Source of the DNA: Nonomuraea candida
GTDB taxonomy: Bacteria; Actinomycetota; Actinomycetes; Streptosporangiales; Streptosporangiaceae
Reading direction: 5' to 3'
DNA length: 22,569 nucleotides
Assembly (NCBI RefSeq): GCF_000725485.1
Contig: NZ_JOAG01000072.1
Coordinates: 1-22,569, forward strand
The notes under the pieces were generated by a model. That model worked only from the letters and a program-made list of their open reading frames with translations, did no database searches and was not told where the DNA came from. Position 1 is the stretch's first letter; every line of letters starts with the position of its first letter. This document shows, piece after piece, positions 15,390 through 22,569 of this stretch. The translations under genes and the position numbers were made by a program.

Positions 15390-18122
15390 ATGACGATGCC
15401 TACCAGTGTGCCCGCTGCGAATCAAGCCGTCGTCGAAGGCGAACTGCGACGTGCGGCGCGACTCGTCGACCGGGGAAGGCGCCTGGAGCGGGTGCTCTTG
15501 CTTCGAGCCGCGGCAGAGTGGCGCGGCCCCACAGAGGTCCGCGCTGATCAGGCCGTCGCCAGAGTGGCACCCTGCCCGACGGTGCTCTCGGTTCTCGACG
15601 CGATCAGCGCACCCCGCGAGTCCGGCACTTACCTCGTGGTGCTCACCCCGTGCGACGACGACGAGCTTGGGCTGTCGGTCCTGTCATGCGCGGTAGAGAA
15701 CGCGGTCCGGCCGATCAACCGCTGGGACCTGGTGGCCGAGGACTTCGGGGCCAGGCTCCTCGACCCCCGGCTGTCGAAGAGCGAGTGGCGCTGGCTGGCG
15801 GAATCGCTGCTGGACGCCAAGCCCCGTGAGGGCGGGTGGCGGCGTCTTGCTGGCCCGCTGCTAACCCTGGAGACAGCGCTGAATCGGCTGACCGCAGTCC
15901 GGTTCAGCAGTACCTCTGGCTCAGGTGGCGCAGCCGACGAGGAACAGCTCGACGGGGCGGCGCTGCTGGAGTGGACCCTCGCGGATCATCGGGTCGCACG
16001 GTTCGTCACGCTCCGCCAAGAGGAGCGTGACGGGCTGGGACAATGGCTATCCGAGACCGTTGGCCCGGTCGCCCGTGTGATCTTCAGGATGTTGCGGGCC
16101 GGGCAGCTCGCCGACGCGGTCCCTCTCGGCCTCGCCGTGTCCGAGCTGTACGCCCCAGATGCCGATGGGACTGATGTCATCACTGCACGCGTCCGCGCAG
16201 AAGAACGGTTCTTCGGTGGCCAGGCTCCCTCTTACGCGGACATGCGGAGCTTCGCCGAAGCCTCCGAGTCGCTGGTCGTCAGATGGAGCCTTGGTGGGAA
16301 TGCGCGCCTCGCCGGTGACCTGTGTGACCGTGCGCAACAAGTTCTGCGGGGCCTAGGCGCCGAACAGCTCGCCGGGGCTAGCCCGATCCTCGACGCCGGA
16401 TTCGACGCACGCCTGGCCGCTCTGACCGAGGTCATCGCTCAGGCGCTTCCCCTACCCCGAGCCAGTGATCTCGTGGCGTTGGAGGCGGCCTGGGAACGCC
16501 TCGGCGAGCACCGCCGTACTGTCGCTCGTTCAATGGAGGTTGGCACGGCCGCCGCGGCTGTTCGGCTCACCCGATGGCTCGCGTTGCCCGCCGGCGAACC
16601 CAGGACCCTGCGAGACGGAGCTACTACGTACCTGCGCGATCACGCTTGGGTGGACCGCGCGCTCGCACATGTAGAGCGCGCGGACACAGCGCGAGTCCCG
16701 TCTGCGCGGGCTGCCTACGGGATGCTCTACGAAGCGGTCCGGGAGCGCAGAGCAGCCTTCGATCGCGCCTTTGCTAAACGCCTGGCTGCCTGGTCCGAGC
16801 GCTCCGGAGAGACTGAGGACCTAGTCCTGGCCGAAAACCTTTTGGAGCGCGTCGCTCGTCCCGTGGCCGACCGGCGGCCACCGCTCATCATCGTGCTGGA
16901 CGGCATGAGTGCCGCGGTCGCCTGCGAGCTGGCCGAGGATATCGTCTCCACACGGCGGTGGATCGAGACAGGCCGTCGCGACGACGGCAGGGAACCCGCG
17001 ATCGCCACGATCCCATCGGTCACCCGATTCTCCCGGACGAGTCTGCTGTGCGGGACCCTGCGAGGTGGCGGACAGACCGAGGAGAAGGCCGGCTTCGCCA
17101 CGTTCTGGCGAGGGCGCCCCTCGGTCCTCTTCCACAAGGGCGAGTTGCGCGGTGGTCCGGGAGCACACCTCGCTGAGCCTGTCCTCACCGCGATCCGCGA
17201 GCTGCCCAAGGTTGTGGGAGTGGTGTTGAACACCATCGACGACGCGCTTGACCGAGGCCGGGAGGACGGGCAACCCCACTGGGGGCTCTCCGACATCGCC
17301 TACCTGCCATCGCTGCTGGACGAGGCGTGGCGGATCGGGCGTCCGGTCATCCTTACCTCCGATCACGGGCACGTGCTTGACCACAACGACGATCTCCACC
17401 CGGCATCCGCGGAATCCGCCCGCTATCGGCTCGGTGCTCCGGGCGAGGGAGAGATCGAGATACGTGGCCCCAGGGTGCTCGCGGGTGAATCCATCGTCGC
17501 TGCCTGGGATGAAAGAATCCGCTACACAGCTCGGCGGGCGGGCTACCATGGCGGAGCCTCACCCGCCGAAATGGTGATCCCGATCCTGGTCTTCGTGCCT
17601 TCCACTGAACTCGTGCCCAGCCGATGGGCCGAGTACGGCACGCCGGTGCACGCTCCTGTCTGGTGGGACACACCGGTCTCTTCCACGGCTACAGCCCAGG
17701 CTCGCGCCAACGCCGTGGGCCGGAAAGCGAAAGGCAAGGGCGTTTCCAGACCGGGTGAGACACTCTTTGGCATCGAGGACCTGGCAGTGGGTGGGGTCCC
17801 TGCCGAGGTGCTCTCTGACGGAGTCCGGGTCGCCTCCTCGGAGCTGCTCGCTGCCCAGCGAACCTTCGTACGCCGGGCACCTGAAGGGCCCGAGATCGCC
17901 CGGCTCGTCGATGCGCTAGTGGCGGCAGGCGGCAAGCTCCCGGTCACCAATGTCGCTGCCCTGATGGACCAGCCGGTCTTTCGGATGTCGGGTTACCTTG
18001 CACAGGTGGCGAAGCTTCTCAACGTGGACGGTTACGTTGTCCTGGCTGAGACCGACGGCGGGCGGACGGTCGAGTTGAACGTCGCGCTTCTGCGCGAACA
18101 GTTCTTTGGGGACAGGTCGTGA
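15390..18122 (+). CDS. pglZ: PglZ, BREX alkaline-phosphatase-superfamily protein
   Basis: The product has 910 aa. The C-terminal half carries the PglZ core: LIIVLDGMSAAVACEL with D504 where the phosphatase fold has its metal ligand and nucleophile region, TSDHGHVLDH with D658-H-G-H as metal ligands, and YHGGASPAEMVIPILVFVP with H720 as the last ligand. All expected metal-site positions look intact. The N-terminal half (about 1-480) is helical and without a recognised motif. ATG 15390 has a G-rich Shine-Dalgarno 6 bases upstream and follows the pglY stop by 63 bases, so co-transcription is likely. PglZ is the marker gene of BREX systems. Homologues are required for phage resistance and interact with the methyltransferase; their substrate is not settled. 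Confidence 0.95.
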   Translation: MTMPTSVPAANQAVVEGELRRAARLVDRGRRLERVLLLRAAAEWRGPTEVRADQAVARVAPCPTVLSVLDAISAPRESGTYLVVLTPCDDDELGLSVLSCAVENAVRPINRWDLVAEDFGARLLDPRLSKSEWRWLAESLLDAKPREGGWRRLAGPLLTLETALNRLTAVRFSSTSGSGGAADEEQLDGAALLEWTLADHRVARFVTLRQEERDGLGQWLSETVGPVARVIFRMLRAGQLADAVPLGLAVSELYAPDADGTDVITARVRAEERFFGGQAPSYADMRSFAEASESLVVRWSLGGNARLAGDLCDRAQQVLRGLGAEQLAGASPILDAGFDARLAALTEVIAQALPLPRASDLVALEAAWERLGEHRRTVARSMEVGTAAAAVRLTRWLALPAGEPRTLRDGATTYLRDHAWVDRALAHVERADTARVPSARAAYGMLYEAVRERRAAFDRAFAKRLAAWSERSGETEDLVLAENLLERVARPVADRRPPLIIVLDGMSAAVACELAEDIVSTRRWIETGRRDDGREPAIATIPSVTRFSRTSLLCGTLRGGGQTEEKAGFATFWRGRPSVLFHKGELRGGPGAHLAEPVLTAIRELPKVVGVVLNTIDDALDRGREDGQPHWGLSDIAYLPSLLDEAWRIGRPVILTSDHGHVLDHNDDLHPASAESARYRLGAPGEGEIEIRGPRVLAGESIVAAWDERIRYTARRAGYHGGASPAEMVIPILVFVPSTELVPSRWAEYGTPVHAPVWWDTPVSSTATAQARANAVGRKAKGKGVSRPGETLFGIEDLAVGGVPAEVLSDGVRVASSELLAAQRTFVRRAPEGPEIARLVDALVAAGGKLPVTNVAALMDQPVFRMSGYLAQVAKLLNVDGYVVLAETDGGRTVELNVALLREQFFGDRS

Positions 18123-18162
18123 CATGCGCGGGGGACGTCCACGGTGAGCGGGGACGGGCCTC

Positions 18163-19503
18163 ATGAACGCCCCTACATCGGTCAGCGCCGCCCGACGCCG
18201 TGAGGTGCTCAACGCGCTTCGCCGTGGCACTGTCCCGTCTGCAGGCCTCGACTTGTTCGCCGTAGGCCTGGAGCGGTTCGAGAACGCGATCGACGATGAG
18301 CTCGCCGTCGTGGCGGCAGGCGGGGCAGTCTTTAAGGCCGTCCGCGGAGACTACGGCTCAGGAAAAACTTTCTTCACCCGCTGGCTTGCTGAACGAGCTA
18401 AGCGGCGAGGTCTGGCCGCTACGGAGATCCAGATCTCGGAGACCGAAACGCCCCTGCACCGGCTGGAAACCGTGTACCGGCGTCTCGTCGAACATCTCAG
18501 CACTGCGTCTACTCAGCCGAGCGCACTGCGTGAAATCGTGGACGGCTGGTTCTTCACACTCGAAGAGGACGTTCTAGCAGCGGGATCAGTCGATCCCAAT
18601 GATCTCCACGCATTGAGCCATGGTGTGGACGAGCTACTTGAAGAGCGGCTCGCTGCAGTAGCACGGACCACTCCGGCCTTCGCCGCCGCTCTTCGCGCCT
18701 ATCGACAGGCTCGGCTTGGTGAGGACTACGCCCTGGCAGAAGGACTTATGGCGTGGATCGGTGGGCAGCCGAATGCGGCTGCCTCAGCTAGACGTGCCGC
18801 TGGGATCCGCGGCGACCTGGACCACTTCGGGGCACTTGGCTTCCTGCAGGGGCTGCTGACCGTGCTGCGTGACTGCGGCCACCCCGGTCTGTTGGTGGTC
18901 CTGGACGAGACTGAGACTCTGCAGCGGGTACGGGCGGACGTACGGGAGAAGGGACTGAATGCGCTCCGCCAGCTGATCGATGAGATCGACTCCGGGCGTT
19001 TCCCCGGCCTGTACGTGATGATCACGGGAACGCCAGCCTTCTACGACGGCGCGCAGGGGGTTCAGCGGCTCACCCCGCTCGCCCAGCGGCTGGCGACCGA
19101 CTTCGAAACCGATCCCCGGTTCGATTCCCCAAGGGCGGTGCAGATCCGTCTCGCTGGATTCGATCAACCTCGTCTGGCCCAACTCGGCTCCGCCGTACGA
19201 GATCTGTATACGGTGGACGCGCGTTCCTCAGAGCGGGTGCGCGATCAGGTCGACGATGCCTATATCGCCACGCTCGCATCAGCGATCGCGGGCGAACTAG
19301 GCGGGAAAGCTGGAGTGGCGCCCCGGATCTTCCTGCGTAAGCTCGTGGCCGACGTGCTCGACCGGGTGGACGAGTTCCCCGATTTTGATCCCCGGCTGCA
19401 CTACAAGCTCACGATGTCGGCGAGTGAGTTGACAGACGAGGAGCGCAACGCTCTCGTGGTCCGCGCCGCGGATGTCGACGACGTGGAACTCGACCTACCA
19501 TGA
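18163..19503 (+). CDS. brxD: BrxD, BREX type 2 P-loop ATP-binding protein
   Basis: The product has 446 aa, the usual size for BrxD (DUF2791-type ATPases). Walker A is GDYGSGKTFF (G62-T69) and Walker B is LLVVLDETETL (D248-E249). A sensor-like stretch YVMITGTPAFYDG follows about 35 residues later, as in AAA+/ORC-type ATPases. The gene begins 40 bases after the pglZ stop, with GGGGA upstream of the ATG, and its stop overlaps the brxHI start. BrxD with BrxHI distinguishes type 2 BREX from the other types, and the pair is thought to act as an ATPase/helicase unit. The exact role is unknown. Intact, with no sign of frameshift. Confidence 0.93.
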   Translation: MNAPTSVSAARRREVLNALRRGTVPSAGLDLFAVGLERFENAIDDELAVVAAGGAVFKAVRGDYGSGKTFFTRWLAERAKRRGLAATEIQISETETPLHRLETVYRRLVEHLSTASTQPSALREIVDGWFFTLEEDVLAAGSVDPNDLHALSHGVDELLEERLAAVARTTPAFAAALRAYRQARLGEDYALAEGLMAWIGGQPNAAASARRAAGIRGDLDHFGALGFLQGLLTVLRDCGHPGLLVVLDETETLQRVRADVREKGLNALRQLIDEIDSGRFPGLYVMITGTPAFYDGAQGVQRLTPLAQRLATDFETDPRFDSPRAVQIRLAGFDQPRLAQLGSAVRDLYTVDARSSERVRDQVDDAYIATLASAIAGELGGKAGVAPRIFLRKLVADVLDRVDEFPDFDPRLHYKLTMSASELTDEERNALVVRAADVDDVELDLP

Positions 19504-21662
19504 CCGGGACGGAAGAGCCAGGTGACTCGGCTGCGGATCGGCTGCACCCCTCCCTGATCCACCACCTCATCAACACACTCGGCTGGCCTGGGCTGCGGCC
19601 GTTTCAGGTGGCAGCCGTCGGCCCGGTGCTCGGTGGCGCAGACACGCTCTTGCTTGCTCCGACGGCGGGCGGCAAGACGGAGGCCGCGATCTTCCCGGTA
19701 CTGTCGGCCCTAAACGGCGCCGGTGGCATCGCGGTGCTCTATGTGTGCCCGTTGAAGGCGCTGCTCAACAACCTGCTGCCGCGGCTGGAACTTTACGCGG
19801 CGTGGACCGGGCGCAGGGCGGCCCTGTGGCACGGCGACGTAACGGCAGGTCGGCGTGCGTCGATTCTTCGCGACCCGCCGGACATTTTGCTGACCACGCC
19901 GGAGTCGATTGAGTCGATGCTCGTCTCGGCCAAAGTCGATCATTGGCCTCTCTTCGCGGGGTTGCGGATTGTCGTCATCGATGAGGTTCATGCTTTCGCA
20001 GGCGATGACCGTGGCTGGCATCTGATTGCCGTGCTTGAGCGGTTGACTCACCTGGTAGGCCGTCCAATTCAGCGGATTGGACTCTCCGCCACCGTGGGAA
20101 ACCCCGATGAACTGCTGACATGGCTGCAAGGGTCGAACCGGGGCAGGCGAACCGCCGAAATCATTACACCGGGAGCCCGCGCTGCGACGCCTGCGACAGG
20201 CCATCGCCCCCTAGTCCCAGCCAGTCAGTCCTCCGATGTCCAGCTCGATTACGTAGGGTCGGTGGCGAACGCCGCTCGGGTGATCGCCGCATTGCACGCT
20301 GGAGAGAAACGGCTGGTCTTTGCCGACTCAAGGCGGCTGGTGGAGGAGCTGGGCGCGGAACTGAACGGCCGCGGTGTTCAGGTGTTCCTGTCGCACGCAT
20401 CACTTTCGGCAGATGAGCGACGCCGGTCGGAGCATGCGTTCGCCGACTCCCGCGATTGCGTGATCGTGGCCACGTCCACCTTGGAACTCGGTATCGACGT
20501 CGGCGACCTCGACCGGGTCATCCATGTGAACGCTCCTCACAGCGTCGCATCGTTCCTCCAGCGAATCGGCCGCACCGGCCGAAGGCCGGGCTCCAGCCGC
20601 AACTGCTTGTTCCTGGCTCTTGGCGACGAGTCACTGCTGCACACGGCAGGGCTGCTGCTGCTGTGGGAGCGCGGTTTCGTCGAGGCGGTCAAGCCGCCGC
20701 CTGAGCCTCGGCATATCGTGGCTCAGCAGATCCTCGCGCTGTGCCTGCAGGAACATCATGTGGGCGACCAAACCTGGAGGGAGTGGTGGAACGGGCTAGA
20801 GCTGTTCGGTGTCTCTGCCTTGCCGATCATGAGGTATTTGCTCAGCCAAGGATATTTGGATAGCGACGGTGGGATGCTCTTCGTCGGCCCCGAGGCCGAA
20901 CGCCGATTCGGACACCGGCACTTCATGGAGATGACCAGCGTCTTCACCTCGGCCCCGGAGTTCACCGTGCTATCGGGATCCAAGGAGATCGGCCGGACCG
21001 ACCCCGCGCTCCTCACCGAGGAGATCGAGGGGCCACGTCTGTTGCTACTGGCCGGACGGACGTGGCGAGTCACATACATCGACTGGTCGCGGCGGCGCTG
21101 CTTCGTCGACCCCGCCGACGGCAAGGGCAAAGCCAGGTGGAACGGCGCGGGCCATGGGGGACTCTCCTTCGCGCTTACCCGCGCTATGCGTGACATATTG
21201 CTCGGCTCTGACCCCACCGTACGACTCAGCCAGCGCGCAGTCGCCCAGCTTGCCCAGCTCCGTGAGAACGCTGTGGAGTCGGTCCATCCGGCCGGCTCCG
21301 TCATTACCCGAGACTTTCGGACTGGGGATGTCCGATGGTGGACTTGGGCTGGGTTTCGGGCGAACATGACCCTGGCCGCAACCCTGATGGAGGGCATCAC
21401 AGTACCTGGCCAGCGAGTCGAGGACACGTTTATTCGTCTACGCAACGACCTCACCGTGGAGGAGTGGAAGACCCGCACGACCGATGCCATCAACCGTTTG
21501 TGCCTGCCCGATGTACATGAAAAGGCACTGCACGGTCTCAAGTTCAGTGCCGCTCTCCCTGAGCGGCTCGCCATAGCCACTCTTGCCGCCCGTCTCGCTG
21601 ACCTCGACGGCGCCCAGGCGGTTCTAAGTGAGTCCACCCGGTGGTCAGTCAATGTCCCCTGA
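19500..21662 (+). CDS. brxHI: BrxHI, Lhr-like superfamily 2 helicase
   Basis: The product has 720 aa, the short form expected for BrxHI rather than the roughly 1500 aa of full-length Lhr. SF2 motifs are complete and in order: the Q/LRPFQ region near residue 33, motif I APTAGGKTEAA (K59), motif II DEVH (161-164), motif III SAT (196-198), motif V region ATSTLELGIDVGDLDRVI, and motif VI QRIGRTGR (354-361). The rest is a winged-helix and Lhr-core type extension. The ATG overlaps the brxD stop (ATGA at 19500-19503), indicating translational coupling and a shared complex or pathway. It is expected to unwind or translocate on DNA or RNA in the cytoplasm as the last gene of the BREX run. Confidence 0.95.
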   Translation: MTGTEEPGDSAADRLHPSLIHHLINTLGWPGLRPFQVAAVGPVLGGADTLLLAPTAGGKTEAAIFPVLSALNGAGGIAVLYVCPLKALLNNLLPRLELYAAWTGRRAALWHGDVTAGRRASILRDPPDILLTTPESIESMLVSAKVDHWPLFAGLRIVVIDEVHAFAGDDRGWHLIAVLERLTHLVGRPIQRIGLSATVGNPDELLTWLQGSNRGRRTAEIITPGARAATPATGHRPLVPASQSSDVQLDYVGSVANAARVIAALHAGEKRLVFADSRRLVEELGAELNGRGVQVFLSHASLSADERRRSEHAFADSRDCVIVATSTLELGIDVGDLDRVIHVNAPHSVASFLQRIGRTGRRPGSSRNCLFLALGDESLLHTAGLLLLWERGFVEAVKPPPEPRHIVAQQILALCLQEHHVGDQTWREWWNGLELFGVSALPIMRYLLSQGYLDSDGGMLFVGPEAERRFGHRHFMEMTSVFTSAPEFTVLSGSKEIGRTDPALLTEEIEGPRLLLLAGRTWRVTYIDWSRRRCFVDPADGKGKARWNGAGHGGLSFALTRAMRDILLGSDPTVRLSQRAVAQLAQLRENAVESVHPAGSVITRDFRTGDVRWWTWAGFRANMTLAATLMEGITVPGQRVEDTFIRLRNDLTVEEWKTRTTDAINRLCLPDVHEKALHGLKFSAALPERLAIATLAARLADLDGAQAVLSESTRWSVNVP

Positions 21663-22053
21663 CGCCCACATGCTACGCATCCACCAGGAACTTCACGAAG
21701 CGGCCTACCGTGGGGGTTCCCGCCACCGTCCGCCCATGCCTGCGACCCTGGCGCTCGGACACGACTCCGACTCCTACGTAAAACGCGTTCTCGCCGGTCG
21801 AGGGGCAGGGCCAGCACCTCAGGCCCGATCAGGGGTTGTGACAGGTGGTGTTGCTGTACTTCCCTCCCTTGCCGCAGGACCATAGCACCCCGCCTATCCG
21901 GTGGCAAGGCCCGACGAAGGAGGGCCGCGGCAGTCGATCGCCCCAACGGCTTATGGTGAGAACCGACGTGGGCGATCGTCACGGCGTTAGCCAAACAGTC
22001 CGCCGGGCTGGCTATGACCATGGTGCCCCAGCACCCTGAACTCACGAGATGGA
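21663..22053. other. Intergenic region downstream of BREX, no complete gene seen
   Basis: These 391 bases lie between the convergent ends of brxHI and the minus-strand gene at 22054. Small plus-strand frames exist here but look like chance frames in high-GC DNA. I see no hairpin followed by a T-run that would serve as an obvious terminator, and no tRNA. A Cys-rich minus-strand fragment (21829-21978) is listed separately. Confidence 0.5.
21829..21978 (-). pseudogene. Cys/His-rich ORF fragment, unknown
   Basis: A minus-strand frame of 49 codons runs from just after a stop (21979-21981) to a TGA at 21829-21831. Its end reads CHRIGGVLWSCGKGGKYSN followed by TTCHNP. The spacing of Cys, Gly-Lys-Gly and Cys-His faintly recalls small zinc motifs such as SEC-C. 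No start codon fits, so it may be the tail of a degraded gene. It could equally be chance. Confidence 0.2.
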
Positions 22054-22446
22054 TCAGTCGCGAGCCACGGAGAGGAGGCGCCGAATTCTACCGTCCAGTC
22101 GGAGCTTGTTCGGATTACCCGAGAACTCGCGGACCGCTTCGAGCAGGTCACGATCGGGACGTCCGGTTAGTTTGATGTCGATCACATCCAAGAGCTCTGT
22201 CCACTTCCGCCGAGATAGGCTGCGTTGCAGTTGACTGGCAATTTCTGCGTCAGCGAAGGACTGAAGTGCGTAGGCGGCCTGCTGAGGGTCGAACCGGCTT
22301 ATCAGGTCGAGATAGATCGGGTTCGCGCCGGCCGCTTCGCCATGCCCATTGGTGAGGAACACTCGAACGAGCGTCCGAACATACTGCTGCGTCAGGGTAG
22401 CGGGTACGGCACTAGGGCCGATGCGTTCTCGGCTGGTGAGACGCAC
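22054..22446 (-). CDS. Hypothetical protein, possibly 5'-truncated
   Basis: A 130-aa frame begins at GTG 22446 and ends at 22054. It has the composition of a soluble helical protein: ANPIYLDLISRFDPQQAAYA, then RKWTELLDVIDIKLTGRPDR and a basic end RLDGRIRRLLSVARD. I do not recognise the family. The GTG lacks a clear Shine-Dalgarno sequence and the frame stays open further upstream to about 22540 without an ATG, so the true N-terminus may be lost or the gene may be a fragment cut by the repeat at the window end. It faces brxHI and is unlikely to belong to the BREX operon. No membrane segment or catalytic motif is visible. Confidence 0.5.
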   Translation of the reverse strand: MRLTSRERIGPSAVPATLTQQYVRTLVRVFLTNGHGEAAGANPIYLDLISRFDPQQAAYALQSFADAEIASQLQRSLSRRKWTELLDVIDIKLTGRPDRDLLEAVREFSGNPNKLRLDGRIRRLLSVARD

Positions 22447-22492
22447 GCGGGCTCGGTGAGACCGGGCGGTTTGAGGGCACCCCGGGGTACAG

Positions 22493-22569
22493 ATGGCAAA
22501 CGCGACCCCTGATGATCGTTGGGTGTCTACGCCAGTCGATCAAGAACAGGGGCCGCGTTCGCGTGCCAT
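22493..22569. repeat. Large imperfect inverted repeat at the window edge
   Basis: The left arm (22493-22518) and the reverse complement of the right arm (22537-22569) share ATGGCA, AACGCG, CCCCTG and GATCG in the same order. The differences are one substitution, a 4-base CGCG insertion and a short spacer change. The arms flank an 18-base centre. The right arm reaches the last base, so it may continue. It could be a transposon-end structure, a recombination site or a strong hairpin; which is unclear. Confidence 0.55.

Noticed and set aside
15323..15547. Small frame starting with GTGA overlap at the pglY stop
   Set aside because: It runs over the pglZ start in another frame and has no family features; pglZ has its own Shine-Dalgarno sequence.
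20756..22045. Minus-strand open frame of 429 codons overlapping the brxHI end
   Set aside because: Most of it is antisense to a well-supported helicase and its translation is Arg/Ser/Pro-rich with no motif.
22511..22569. Plus-strand frame at the right edge containing LRQS, reminiscent of a serine recombinase N-terminus
   Set aside because: Only about 19 codons fit in the window, the match is a few residues, and the same bases form an inverted repeat; no gene can be supported.
1..22569. CRISPR array, tRNA or rRNA genes
   Set aside because: No regularly spaced repeats and no tRNA- or rRNA-like segments were noticed on either strand.

Overview
This is a high-GC actinobacterial window: G/C-ending codons dominate, GTG starts and ATGA/GTGA-type couplings occur, and the gene content matches actinomycete phage-defence islands. 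The host genus cannot be fixed from the sequence. Almost all of it is one defence island built around a complete, contiguous type 2 BREX (Pgl, phage growth limitation) locus.

Layout. 1-299 has no convincing complete gene; a short open frame on the minus strand may be a remnant. 300-3115 (minus) is a two-gene operon: a DUF262 (GmrS/ParB-like NTPase) protein with a degenerate DUF1524-like C-terminus, coupled by a 4-base ATGA overlap to a CBS-pair protein that ends in a HEPN-type domain with an intact RxxxxH motif. 3116-3341 is the divergent control region, with an inverted repeat and a composite direct repeat. From 3342 to 21662 (plus) the BREX core runs as pglW (NERD + pseudokinase + active-type kinase), pglX (adenine methyltransferase), pglY (large P-loop ATPase), pglZ (alkaline-phosphatase-like), brxD (P-loop ATPase) and brxHI (Lhr-like helicase). 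21663-22053 is intergenic, with a Cys-rich fragment on the minus strand. 22054-22446 (minus) is an unknown small, possibly truncated gene. The window ends in a large imperfect inverted repeat.

How it works together. From knowledge of the families, PglX marks host DNA, PglW supplies kinase signalling, PglY/BrxD/BrxHI supply NTP-driven motor or remodelling activity, and PglZ is an essential partner of unknown chemistry; together they block phage that lack the host mark. The divergent DUF262/CBS-HEPN pair looks like a second defence or regulatory layer: DUF262 proteins act against modified DNA or sense DNA state, and a HEPN RNase gated by a nucleotide-binding CBS pair would suit an abortive response.

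Two observations stand out. One is a sharply lower-GC block of about 1.2 kb inside pglX, starting at the NPPY motif and covering the region expected to read the DNA target, which suggests a recombined specificity cassette. The other is the DUF262 (nuclease motif degenerate) plus CBS-HEPN (RNase motif intact) pair next to BREX, a candidate for an undescribed accessory module.
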